Made by a program: the position numbers and the translations under genes | From: Prevotellaceae bacterium UBA3627 | Lineage (GTDB): Bacteria; Bacteroidota; Bacteroidia; Bacteroidales; Bacteroidaceae | Length of the DNA: 12,326 nt | Assembly (NCBI GenBank): GCA_002373375.1 | Contig: DFLE01000015.1 | Span: 83,114 to 95,439, forward strand | Reading direction: 5' to 3' | Shown: one piece after another, positions 1 to 5,838 of the stretch | Layout of the letters: each line of letters begins with the position of its first letter | Numbering within the stretch: position 1 is the stretch's first letter | Notes under the pieces: model-generated | Databases searched by the model: none | What the model was told of the DNA's origin: nothing | Seen by the model: only the letters and a program-made list of their open reading frames with translations

Positions 1-707
1 CCCCACTGTGTGATGTTCAGGTAAGGCTTCTTGGCTATCAGTGCATTGTAGCACTCAGCCTGTTCAGGTGTGCGCTCTGCAACCACTGTGGCATTCTTGT
101 ATTTCATCACGCGCTTAGCGTTGCGTGGACGACAAGGTGCGGCACTGCCGTTAACTGTTACCACCAATGGCAGCGGAGCCTCTACGGTCTCCACGCCGCC
201 GTCTATGTGGCGCTTGATGACAATCTTCCTTGCCTTCTCGTCAAGAGATATAATCTCCTCAGCGTATGTAACCTGTGTCAGTCCCAGCTTCTCGGCAATC
301 TGCGGACCCACCTGTGCGGTGTCACCATCGATAGCCTGGCGGCCACCGAGTATGATGTCAAAGTCTCCTATCTTCTTGATAGCCTGTGCCAGGGTGTATG
401 ATGTAGCCAGTGTATCGGCTCCACCCAGCGGACGGTCAGTAACTACGTATCCCTCATCAGCGCCACGATAGAGCGCCTCGCGTATTACCTCTGCAGACTT
501 AGGCAGTCCCATGGTAACTACAGAGATGGTGGAGCCCGGGAACTTGTCTTTCAGTATCAGCGCCTGCTCCAGGGCGTTGAGGTCTTCAGGATTAAACACC
601 GCAGGCAGAGCCGAACGGTTAATGGTGCCCTCAGCCGTCATGGCGTCAGGACCCACGTTGTGAGTGTCAGGCACTTGCTTTGCAAGCACTACAATCTTCA
701 AACTCAT
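1..707 (-). CDS. etfB: Electron transfer flavoprotein beta subunit (partial, C-terminus off window)
   Basis: Read on the minus strand, an open frame begins with ATG at 707-705 (MSLKIVVLAKQVPDT) and runs out of the left edge after about 235 codons, so the C-terminus is missing. The start resembles the EtfB/FixA N-terminus, and the family signature GRQAIDGDTAQVGPQIAE lies near residues 120-137. EtfB pairs with EtfA to carry electrons from acyl-CoA or other flavin dehydrogenases in the cytoplasm, binding AMP and contributing to the FAD site. In Bacteroidales etfB usually precedes etfA and an acyl-CoA dehydrogenase gene; those would lie beyond the left edge, which is inference. A TAATTTTG box about 75 bases upstream of the ATG is a plausible promoter. 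No internal stop or frameshift is seen. Confidence 0.93.
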   Translation of the reverse strand, partial: MSLKIVVLAKQVPDTHNVGPDAMTAEGTINRSALPAVFNPEDLNALEQALILKDKFPGSTISVVTMGLPKSAEVIREALYRGADEGYVVTDRPLGGADTLATSYTLAQAIKKIGDFDIILGGRQAIDGDTAQVGPQIAEKLGLTQVTYAEEIISLDEKARKIVIKRHIDGGVETVEAPLPLVVTVNGSAAPCRPRNAKRVMKYKNATVVAERTPEQAECYNALIAKKPYLNITQW

Positions 708-781
708 AAGTTGTGTCTTTTATAATTTTGGTTTGTTAGTTTTTGTTTTCTATTAATATGCTTAGTTTAGTCAACAGAAGG

Positions 782-789
782 CAAAATTA
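782..789 (-). promoter_or_regulatory. Putative -7 box of etfB promoter
   Basis: The minus strand reads TAATTTTG here, an exact match to the Bacteroidetes TAnnTTTG -7 box, about 75 bases upstream of the etfB ATG. No convincing TTTG -33 box lies at the expected 19-21 base spacing, so the call is tentative. Confidence 0.4.
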
Positions 790-1053
790 ATAAATTAATC
801 GGATATATAGAATTAATAAAAGTTAAAATTGCGCAGACCATGGGTGATTGTGCAAAAAGAGGGCATGGATGTGCATTTTAAGTGACTTGTAAAACGGGAG
901 TGTTATTTCAGGTTATTGTGGTAATATATGCGCATTGAAGAAGTAGTGAATGATCATGCGTACTGCCAAACTGACATATACTGTGAAATGTAAAGTTTTC
1001 TTAAAAAATAATCAAAAAGGCGTTTTTTCGAGCTAAAAGACGGTGAAAAACAA

Positions 1054-1139
1054 TGAAAAAGCATAGCTTTTACCGGGTGAAAGTTGCCGTTTTACCATGT
1101 AAAAGCTATGCTTTCATGTTGTGAAAGCTATGCTTTTAC
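1054..1139. repeat. Four tandem palindromic units of 18-20 bases, period 22-24
   Basis: Four units follow each other: 1054-1073, 1077-1095, 1099-1116 and 1121-1139. Three have the arms AAAGC and GCTTT around a three-base centre, ATA in the first and TAT in the third and fourth, so the first is inverted relative to the others. The second (1077-1095) keeps the outer GTGAAAG and CGTTTTAC edges but has lost the core. Each unit can form a small hairpin. It could be a dispersed intergenic repeat family or a multi-site protein-binding array; the sequence alone does not decide. Confidence 0.75.
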
Positions 1140-1396
1140 AGTGTGAAGTATGCAAAAACGAGGAAAAAGAGCCTTTTTTGAAATTTCAAAAAAAAGCCGT
1201 TTTCTGTATTTCGCGTTTTAAGTACCCTTTGCGCCGGTGTACCCCCTCTGTGGCACTTGCGTCCACCGACAGCGTTATCGGCGCTTAGACGAGAGTTTTC
1301 TGAAAAGTGCAAAAATGGCATAGTCAGAACAGGTAAGTCTTAGGGGGTGTATAATGTACTTGGGAATTGTAGCAGGAAATAAAAGAACGTAAAAAA

Positions 1397-1428
1397 CTTG
1401 GGGGAGAAAAATAAAATTATTACATTTG
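1397..1428 (+). promoter_or_regulatory. Bacteroidetes-type promoter of the nucleoside phosphorylase
   Basis: CTTG at 1397-1400 and TACATTTG at 1421-1428 are separated by 20 bases, matching the TTTG-N19-21-TAnnTTTG pattern. Transcription would start near 1435, giving a leader of about 20 bases before the ATG at 1455. Confidence 0.7.
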
Positions 1429-1454
1429 CATATAGAACCTAAAAAACTAATAAT

Positions 1455-2318
1455 ATGATACCAGCATCAGAATTACCTATTAACAGTGACGGCAGTGTGT
1501 TTCACCTGCATCTGCGTCCGGAACAGTTGGCTGACCGCATAATTCTTGTCGGAGACCAAGACAGAGTGAGTACCGTGGCAAAATTCTTTGAAAAGAGAGA
1601 GGCGGAGGTGCAGTCAAGGGAGTTTCATACCATCACAGGAACATACAAAGGCAAGCGCATATCATGTGTGTCAACAGGTATAGGGTGTGATAACATAGAC
1701 ATTGTGATGACAGAGCTTGACGCCCTGGCAAACATTGACCTCGACAGGCGTGAGGTGCGTGATGAGCACCGACAGCTGACACTTGTGCGTGTTGGCACCT
1801 GTGGCGGCTTGCAGCCTTTTACCCCCATAGGCACTTTCGTTGCGTCGGTACGCAGCATCGGTTTTGACGGCCTGCTAAACTATTATGCAGACCGTGACAA
1901 GGTGTGTGACCTGGAGTTAGAGAAGGCCTTCGTGAACCACATGCATTGGTATGAAAAGAAAGGCGCTCCTTATGTAGCATGTGCTGATGAGGGACTGGTG
2001 CGCCAGATAGCTGCTGACAACATGGTGCGCGGTATAACGGTGTCTTGCGGCGGCTTCTATGGTCCGCAAGGACGACAGGTAAGGCTGCGCACGCAGGATG
2101 AGGAACAGAACCAGAAGGTGGAGAGCTTCAGGTATGACGGTATGGCGATATGTAACTATGAGATGGAGTCGTCGGCGGTTGCAGGAATGGCATCCATGCT
2201 GGGACACAGAGCCATGACCTGTTGTATGGTTATAGCCAACCGTTACAACAAGGAGATGAACACCAATTACAAAAACTCCATGGAGACACTGATAACTACC
2301 GTGCTTGACAGAATATAG
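1455..2318 (+). CDS. Nucleoside phosphorylase (PNP/UDP phosphorylase family, uridine phosphorylase-like)
   Basis: This 287-residue cytoplasmic enzyme should cleave a nucleoside with phosphate to give the free base and ribose-1-phosphate for nucleoside salvage. Family marks are visible in order: the phosphate-binding GDQDR near residues 33-37 (GDPxR in relatives), RVGTCGG at 112-118 (phosphate arginine and glycine-rich loop), and EMESSAVAGMAS from residue 236, where the Met-Glu pair normally contacts the ribose. The last motif and the length favour the uridine phosphorylase branch, but the base specificity cannot be fixed by eye. The ATG at 1455 is preceded by a good promoter with a short leader. 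The last 55 bases of the gene and the following 31 bases recur perfectly at 4164-4249, after the ATPase cassette. Confidence 0.9.
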   Translation: MIPASELPINSDGSVFHLHLRPEQLADRIILVGDQDRVSTVAKFFEKREAEVQSREFHTITGTYKGKRISCVSTGIGCDNIDIVMTELDALANIDLDRREVRDEHRQLTLVRVGTCGGLQPFTPIGTFVASVRSIGFDGLLNYYADRDKVCDLELEKAFVNHMHWYEKKGAPYVACADEGLVRQIAADNMVRGITVSCGGFYGPQGRQVRLRTQDEEQNQKVESFRYDGMAICNYEMESSAVAGMASMLGHRAMTCCMVIANRYNKEMNTNYKNSMETLITTVLDRI

Positions 2319-2349
2319 ACGGTGCTCGGAGTGCGTTTTGTGTTCTATT
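2264..2349 (+). repeat. 86-bp direct repeat, left copy (3' end of the phosphorylase gene)
   Basis: These 86 bases, covering the last 18 codons and stop of the phosphorylase plus 31 bases downstream, are identical to 4164-4249, at an offset of exactly 1900 bases. Identity stops sharply at both ends (2263/4163 and 2350/4250). This copy belongs to the intact gene, so it is the likely original. Confidence 0.97.
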
Positions 2350-2411
2350 ATAGAGGTATAGAGGAAATAGCAGATTCCGTTAATCTGATGAATGAATTTG
2401 ATTAGTTTATA

Positions 2412-2558
2412 TTGGGATTTTCGGCATATATAAGATGTATCCCTTTGAGAATTTCGGCACTTTTTAGTAGTAGACCTTTGAGAATTTCGGCGCTTTTTTA
2501 GTAGTAGACCTTTGAGAATTTCGGCATTTTTTTTATTCTTTTCCTTTGGAATTTGGGA
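2412..2558. repeat. 33-34 base tandem repeat array upstream of the ATPase
   Basis: Three clear copies of CCTTTGAGAATTTCGGC occur at 2442-2458, 2475-2491 and 2509-2525. A degenerate copy ending in ATTTTCGGC lies at 2412-2425, and a diverged copy (CCTTTGGAATTTGGGA) lies at 2543-2558, so the period is 33-34 bases over five units. The spacers carry runs of T, and two of them carry GTAGTAGA. The TTTG of the last unit (2545-2548) is also the -33 box of the ATPase promoter. Units of this spacing, about three helical turns, could be operator sites. Confidence 0.85.
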
Positions 2559-2575
2559 TTTTATAGCTATCTTTG
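2545..2575 (+). promoter_or_regulatory. Bacteroidetes-type promoter of the ATPase gene
   Basis: TTTG at 2545-2548 and TATCTTTG at 2568-2575 lie 19 bases apart, a textbook match. Transcription would begin near 2582, only about 17 bases before the ATG at 2599. This rules out the upstream in-frame ATG at 2512 as the start. Confidence 0.8.
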
Positions 2576-2598
2576 CACCGAATAAAATAAAAAAAACG

Positions 2599-3966
2599 AT
2601 GGCAGAAAGAATATTTAGGCGCAAGATCTATGAGCAAATGCTGAGTTGGAAACAAAATCAGCACGGGACAACCGCACTTCTTATCAGGGGTGCAAGGCGT
2701 GTTGGCAAATCCACTGTTGCCGAGGAGTTTGCCCGTAATGAATACGAGAGCTACATATTAGTTGACTTCTCAAAGGCAACGCCAGCAATACACCGTTTGT
2801 TTGAAGATGTCTCCAATTTGGACTACATCTTCACCCAGCTGCAACTTAACTATCGAAAAAGCCTGAAACCACGAAAGTCAGTCATCATCTTTGATGAAAT
2901 ACAAAAGCAGCCATTAGCCCGGCAAGCCATTAAAACACTTGTGGCCGATGGACGCTACGATTACATTGAGACAGGCTCTCTGTTGAGCATCAAACGTAAA
3001 TGGAAATTAGCAGGCAGAAATAGCCAACAGAACAACATTCTCATTCCCAGTGAGGAGACACGCCTTGATATGTACCCTATGGACTATGAGGAGTTTCGCT
3101 GGGCATTGGGAGACGACCAGACTATTCCCCTTTTACGCACAATGTACAATAGTCTTAGTCCGCTAAGTGATGATACTAATCGTCGTATGATGCGCGATTT
3201 CCGTCTGTATGTTTTGGTTGGAGGTATGCCGCAGGCGGTCAATGACTACCTTGACACACACGACATGAGCATTGTTGACCAACGCAAGCGTAGCATTCTT
3301 GACCTATACGATGAAGATTTCTACGACTTGGACCCATCAGGTCAAACCTCAGATTTATTTCACGCCATTCCTGCTCAATTAAGCAGTAACGCATCTCGCT
3401 ATCAGGTGAGTAGCGTGATTGAGGGAGGAAAACTGGATCGTTTGAGGGGGCAGATAAATATACTCAAAGATTCCATGACCGTCAATATAGCTTATCATGC
3501 TAACGACCCAAGTGCAGGACTGGCATCACACATCAACCGTGACCAGTTCAAATTGTTTTGCGGAGATACAGGGCTGTTTGTCACTCTCGCTTTCTGGGAC
3601 GATAAATTTACAGAGAATGCCATTTATCAGAAATTGCTGAGTGACAAATTGAAGGCTGATGTGGGTTATGTCTATGAAAACGTGGTATCGCAGATACTGA
3701 CGGCTACTGGGAATAAGTTGTATTACCACACGTGGCCGACACCGTCGGGCAAACACAACTATGAAATAGATTTTCTGTTGTCTCGTAATGCTAAAATCTG
3801 TCCGATAGAAGTTAAGTCATCGACATCAAATCTTCATGTTTCCATCGATGAATTTCAGAAAAAGTTCTCGGCTCGTATCCTGCAACGATACCTCCTTCAC
3901 TCGAAAGACATTCGTAAAGAGCAGGACTTGATATTGCTGCCTATATATATGTCAATGTTTCTTTAG
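2599..3966 (+). CDS. AAA ATPase with C-terminal DUF4143 nuclease-fold domain
   Basis: This 455-residue protein has an N-terminal P-loop ATPase domain: Walker A GARRVGKST at residues 31-39 and Walker B VIIFDEIQK from residue 95. The C-terminal DUF4143 domain shows a PD-(D/E)XK-like trio, E389-x-D391 followed by E404-V-K406 after a hydrophobic strand. Such ATPases are widespread and multi-copy in Bacteroidetes and archaea; their role is not established, with suggestions of DNA-linked or toxin-like functions. The ATG at 2599 is chosen over an in-frame ATG at 2512 because a strong promoter lies between them and the MAERIFRRKIYEQML start is typical of the family. The gene stands alone, inside the segment bounded by 86-bp repeats and downstream of tandem repeats. 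No frameshift is visible; both domains look complete. Confidence 0.9.
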   Translation: MAERIFRRKIYEQMLSWKQNQHGTTALLIRGARRVGKSTVAEEFARNEYESYILVDFSKATPAIHRLFEDVSNLDYIFTQLQLNYRKSLKPRKSVIIFDEIQKQPLARQAIKTLVADGRYDYIETGSLLSIKRKWKLAGRNSQQNNILIPSEETRLDMYPMDYEEFRWALGDDQTIPLLRTMYNSLSPLSDDTNRRMMRDFRLYVLVGGMPQAVNDYLDTHDMSIVDQRKRSILDLYDEDFYDLDPSGQTSDLFHAIPAQLSSNASRYQVSSVIEGGKLDRLRGQINILKDSMTVNIAYHANDPSAGLASHINRDQFKLFCGDTGLFVTLAFWDDKFTENAIYQKLLSDKLKADVGYVYENVVSQILTATGNKLYYHTWPTPSGKHNYEIDFLLSRNAKICPIEVKSSTSNLHVSIDEFQKKFSARILQRYLLHSKDIRKEQDLILLPIYMSMFL

Positions 3967-4075
3967 ATGTTAATCAGCCTATATGATAATTGACGATACG
4001 GAAAATTTTCCACAGACGAACATAGAGTTCGTGACATACACCGAACTTTGCATTCGAAAATAAAAATAACTGATT

Positions 4076-4192
4076 ATGGAGAAAAGTCAAGTCAATGAAA
4101 AATATGTGCTTACACTGGTCGAAAACAGTGATGCAACTCTTAGTGTAAGGAGAATGGACATATCAATTACAAAAACTCCATGGAGACACTGA
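4076..4192 (+). pseudogene. Truncated ORF: 29 native codons fused to the repeated phosphorylase tail
   Basis: An ATG at 4076 opens a 38-codon frame beginning MEKSQVNEKYVLTLVENSD and ending at TGA 4190-4192. The first 29 codons look like ordinary protein sequence; from 4164 on the frame runs out of phase through the copied 3' end of the phosphorylase gene and stops. This reads as the head of an unidentified gene cut off at the repeat junction. A GAACTTTG box at 4043-4050 resembles a -7 element, and a 6-bp hairpin precedes it (ACGAAC 4016-4021, GTTCGT 4027-4032). I do not recognise the parent protein. Confidence 0.5.
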
Positions 4193-4249
4193 TAACTACC
4201 GTGCTTGACAGAATATAGACGGTGCTCGGAGTGCGTTTTGTGTTCTATT
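4164..4249 (+). repeat. 86-bp direct repeat, right copy
   Basis: This is the perfect duplicate of 2264-2349. Here it carries no gene of its own, only the tail of the phosphorylase gene and its downstream flank, and it marks the right edge of the ATPase cassette. The absence of any mismatch over 86 bases suggests a recent event or continuing gene conversion. Confidence 0.97.
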
Positions 4250-4347
4250 GATGAAACAAGACTTTTAGACTTATTTTTTGATTCCTTTAACTTGCTTATG
4301 ATTACATAAAATATTATAAAAACAGTCTATTTTTTCTCTATATAGTA

Positions 4348-4376
4348 TTTGGTTACAAATTAAATTTGTAATTTTG
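4348..4376 (+). promoter_or_regulatory. Candidate promoter of the structured leader and methyltransferase operon
   Basis: TAATTTTG at 4369-4376 fits the -7 box exactly. The best upstream match, TTTG at 4348-4351, is 17 bases away, a little short of the usual 19-21. Transcription would start near 4383, at the foot of the first hairpin of the leader and about 305 bases before the methyltransferase ATG. Confidence 0.55.
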
Positions 4377-4382
4377 CATTTG

Positions 4383-4635
4383 GTTCGGGGAGAAATCCGA
4401 ACAAATTAAAGCATTTGCTATTATTTCGCGTTAAGCCAATATGCCTAGGAAACAAATTGGGATAAGAACGCTCTGAAGTAATAGAGATTGTGGGTATAGG
4501 AATATATGCCCACATTCCACCAATTATAGCAATGCATCTGCGCCATAGGCGTGATGCATTCTTATTGGTGGGATGGGGCCCAATTTCCTAGGCATACCCC
4601 AGCTTAACGCATAAGGAGCATCACGCTCTTTTTGT
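4383..4635 (+). ncRNA. Candidate structured RNA / leader with 183-base branched core
   Basis: The stretch can fold into a coherent structure. A 5' hairpin pairs GTTCGG 4383-4388 with CCGAAC 4397-4402. The core 4428-4610 is closed by 9 bp (4428-4436 with 4602-4610), then 12 perfect bp (ATGCCTAGGAAA 4441-4452 with 4584-4595), then 5 bp (4457-4461 with 4579-4583) after a CAAA bulge. Inside are a 9-bp hairpin (4490-4498 with 4505-4513) and a long arm of 11 bp (4514-4524 with 4564-4574), 8 bp (4531-4538 with 4553-4560) and a CGCC-ATA-GGCG tip. Two G-T pairs sit within the stems, as expected for RNA. A weak GAGC/GCTC hairpin with a T run follows at 4616-4635. It could be a separate small RNA, a cis-regulatory leader or a palindromic mobile repeat. 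It matches no RNA class I know. Confidence 0.6.
4616..4635 (+). terminator. Weak terminator- or attenuator-like hairpin
   Basis: GAGC and GCTC enclose a five-base loop (ATCAC) and are followed by a run of five T, at the 3' end of the branched RNA. The stem is only 4-5 bp, so it may act as a leaky attenuator between leader and methyltransferase, or not at all. Confidence 0.35.
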
Positions 4636-4641
4636 GCGTTG

Positions 4642-4682
4642 GCGATTGATAGTCAGATGCGCTATTTATAACTATCAATCGC
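4642..4682 (+). promoter_or_regulatory. 12-bp perfect hairpin ending 6 bases before the methyltransferase start
   Basis: GCGATTGATAGT (4642-4653) pairs perfectly with ACTATCAATCGC (4671-4682) around a 17-base loop, and the ATG follows at 4689. It would cover the ribosome approach region, and no Shine-Dalgarno is visible. As DNA it could equally be an operator, for example for a regulator or for self-binding by the methyltransferase. Confidence 0.6.
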
Positions 4683-4688
4683 TAAACA

Positions 4689-5834
4689 ATGGCAAACAAT
4701 AGTAATTTAGGTGCGGCGAAGGCTGCAAAGAATGATGAGTTCTATACTCAGTATGCGGATATCCAAAAGGAAATAAACGCATATTTGGAGTATAACCCTG
4801 ATGTGTTCCGTGGCAAGACTGTTCTCCTGCCATGTGACGATCCGGAATGGAGCAACTTCACTAAATTCTTTGCGCAGAATTTTGAGGCTTATGGTTTGAA
4901 AAAACTTATTAGTACAAGTTATGCCGTAGAATCAAAGCGAATAAAGGACTGGCAGCCAACATTATTTGAAACAGAAAGCCCTTATTACGATGCAGACAAG
5001 AGTCGTACGCATGGTAAGATATTCGTATTAGACAAGGACATCAATGGCGACGGACGTTTCAATATCAACGATTTGCAATGGTCTTACCTTAATGGCGATG
5101 GAGATTTTCGTAGTGATGAGGTAAAAGCGCTACGCGACGAAGCCGATATCATAATTACTAATCCGCCTTTCTCACTATTCCGTGATTTTTTCACATGGAT
5201 AATGGAAGCAGGGAAACAATTTGTCATCATTGGCAACATTAATGCAGTGTCATACAAAGAAATATTCCCTTACATAAAAGAAGGTAAGGTTTGGTTAGGC
5301 AGTTCATACTTCAATGGTGGGGCCGCATTCTTTATAGCAGATGCAACCCAGTATGACCCAAATAAGATGTCAAATCAGAAAAACGCCTACTTTCAGGATG
5401 GTCAGTTTCTTTGGAGAGTCAATGGAGTAAGATGGTACACAAATATAGACCATGGTCGCCGTCATGAATCCCTTCCATTAATGACCATGGAAGATAACAT
5501 TATTTATTCTAAGCACAAAGAAGTAAAAGGGAAGCAATATAAACACTATGAAAACTTCGATGCAATAGAAGTTCCGTTCTATGATGCTATTCCGATTGAT
5601 TATGAGGGGCTGATGGGTGTTCCTCGTTCTTTTCTTGACAAATATTGTCCTGAACAATTTGAAATAGTTGGCTGTGCGGAAGGGGATTCTGGTAAAGAAC
5701 TTGGCTTGAAGCCCTATCCGCGTGAACTGAAAAAGCTCAACCCAAGTCTGCGTGACGGACAACTTTATTACATTGATGAAAATGGCATACCTCAAAAACC
5801 TTACGCAAGAATACTAATCCGCAAAAAGCAATAG
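4689..5834 (+). CDS. Adenine-specific DNA methyltransferase, EcoRI family
   Basis: This 381-residue protein should transfer a methyl group from S-adenosylmethionine to adenine N6 in DNA. The N-terminal FYTQYADIQKE (18-28) and the strand TVLLPCDDPEWSNF (44-57) match the EcoRI-methylase family, and catalytic motif IV is NPPF at residues 158-161, preceded by the strand ADIIIT. Between them a loop DINGDGRFNIND (117-128) matches the EF-hand/dockerin calcium-loop consensus. The C-terminal part continues past the core and ends in a basic RILIRKK tail. The recognition sequence cannot be read from the protein. It lies behind a long structured leader and 4 bases ahead of the DUF262-HNH gene, so they are probably co-transcribed. 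Many members of this family are solitary or carried on mobile DNA; a protective role against its neighbour is inference. Confidence 0.88.
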   Translation: MANNSNLGAAKAAKNDEFYTQYADIQKEINAYLEYNPDVFRGKTVLLPCDDPEWSNFTKFFAQNFEAYGLKKLISTSYAVESKRIKDWQPTLFETESPYYDADKSRTHGKIFVLDKDINGDGRFNINDLQWSYLNGDGDFRSDEVKALRDEADIIITNPPFSLFRDFFTWIMEAGKQFVIIGNINAVSYKEIFPYIKEGKVWLGSSYFNGGAAFFIADATQYDPNKMSNQKNAYFQDGQFLWRVNGVRWYTNIDHGRRHESLPLMTMEDNIIYSKHKEVKGKQYKHYENFDAIEVPFYDAIPIDYEGLMGVPRSFLDKYCPEQFEIVGCAEGDSGKELGLKPYPRELKKLNPSLRDGQLYYIDENGIPQKPYARILIRKKQ

Positions 5835-5838
5835 AACT

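Larger units (their letters stand above)
708..1454. other. Long intergenic region between etfB and the nucleoside phosphorylase
   Basis: This gap of about 750 bases separates two divergent genes. It holds the etfB -7 box near its left end, a short palindromic repeat array at 1054-1139, and the phosphorylase promoter at 1397-1428. The stretch 1140-1330 contains a minus-strand 61-codon frame of low-complexity appearance that I do not accept as a gene. I see no tRNA, no insertion sequence and no clear intrinsic terminator in it. Confidence 0.6.
2350..4249. mobile_element. Candidate 1.9-kb inserted cassette bounded by 86-bp direct repeats
   Basis: The segment between the repeat copies carries a tandem repeat array, a promoter, an AAA/DUF4143 ATPase and the head of a truncated gene. 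Loss of one repeat copy by recombination would remove 1900 bases and leave the phosphorylase gene intact. Repeating the 3' end of a gene on the far side of an insert is typical of integrated elements, but there is no integrase, transposase or terminal inverted repeat here. A tandem duplication or a chimeric homologous exchange could also explain it. The class of element is unknown. Confidence 0.45.
3967..4688. other. Long non-coding stretch between the ATPase and the methyltransferase
   Basis: From left to right this gap holds a GGAAAATTTTCC palindrome (3999-4011 region), a small hairpin at 4016-4032, a truncated gene head (4076), the right 86-bp repeat (4164-4249), an AT-rich run, a promoter (-7 at 4369-4376), the branched RNA element (4383-4635) and a hairpin against the methyltransferase start. 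No intact gene of more than 40 codons is supported here. Confidence 0.7.

Noticed and set aside
1136..1321. 61-codon minus-strand frame in the etfB-phosphorylase gap
   Set aside because: There is no promoter or start context, and the composition looks non-coding; it may be intergenic repeat sequence.
2412..2558. Tandem repeats as a CRISPR array
   Set aside because: The repeats are only 17 bases with similar, T-rich spacers of about 16 bases and no cas genes nearby.
2512..2598. In-frame upstream ATG extending the ATPase by 29 residues
   Set aside because: It lies inside the tandem repeat and ahead of a strong promoter (2545-2575); the family start is at 2599.
1917..2624. 235-codon minus-strand frame
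   Set aside because: It runs antisense through the phosphorylase gene and the tandem repeat array; the repeated residues simply reflect the DNA repeats.
4381..4402. tRNA T-arm-like GGTTCGG...CCGAAC
   Set aside because: The loop is wrong and no acceptor or anticodon arms can be placed around it.
4428..4610. 6S RNA, tmRNA, or the HEARO/omega RNA of IscB
   Set aside because: The length of 183 is near that of 6S RNA, but the core is a branched junction rather than one long bubble-bearing hairpin; no tag reading frame is seen, and the downstream gene is not IscB.
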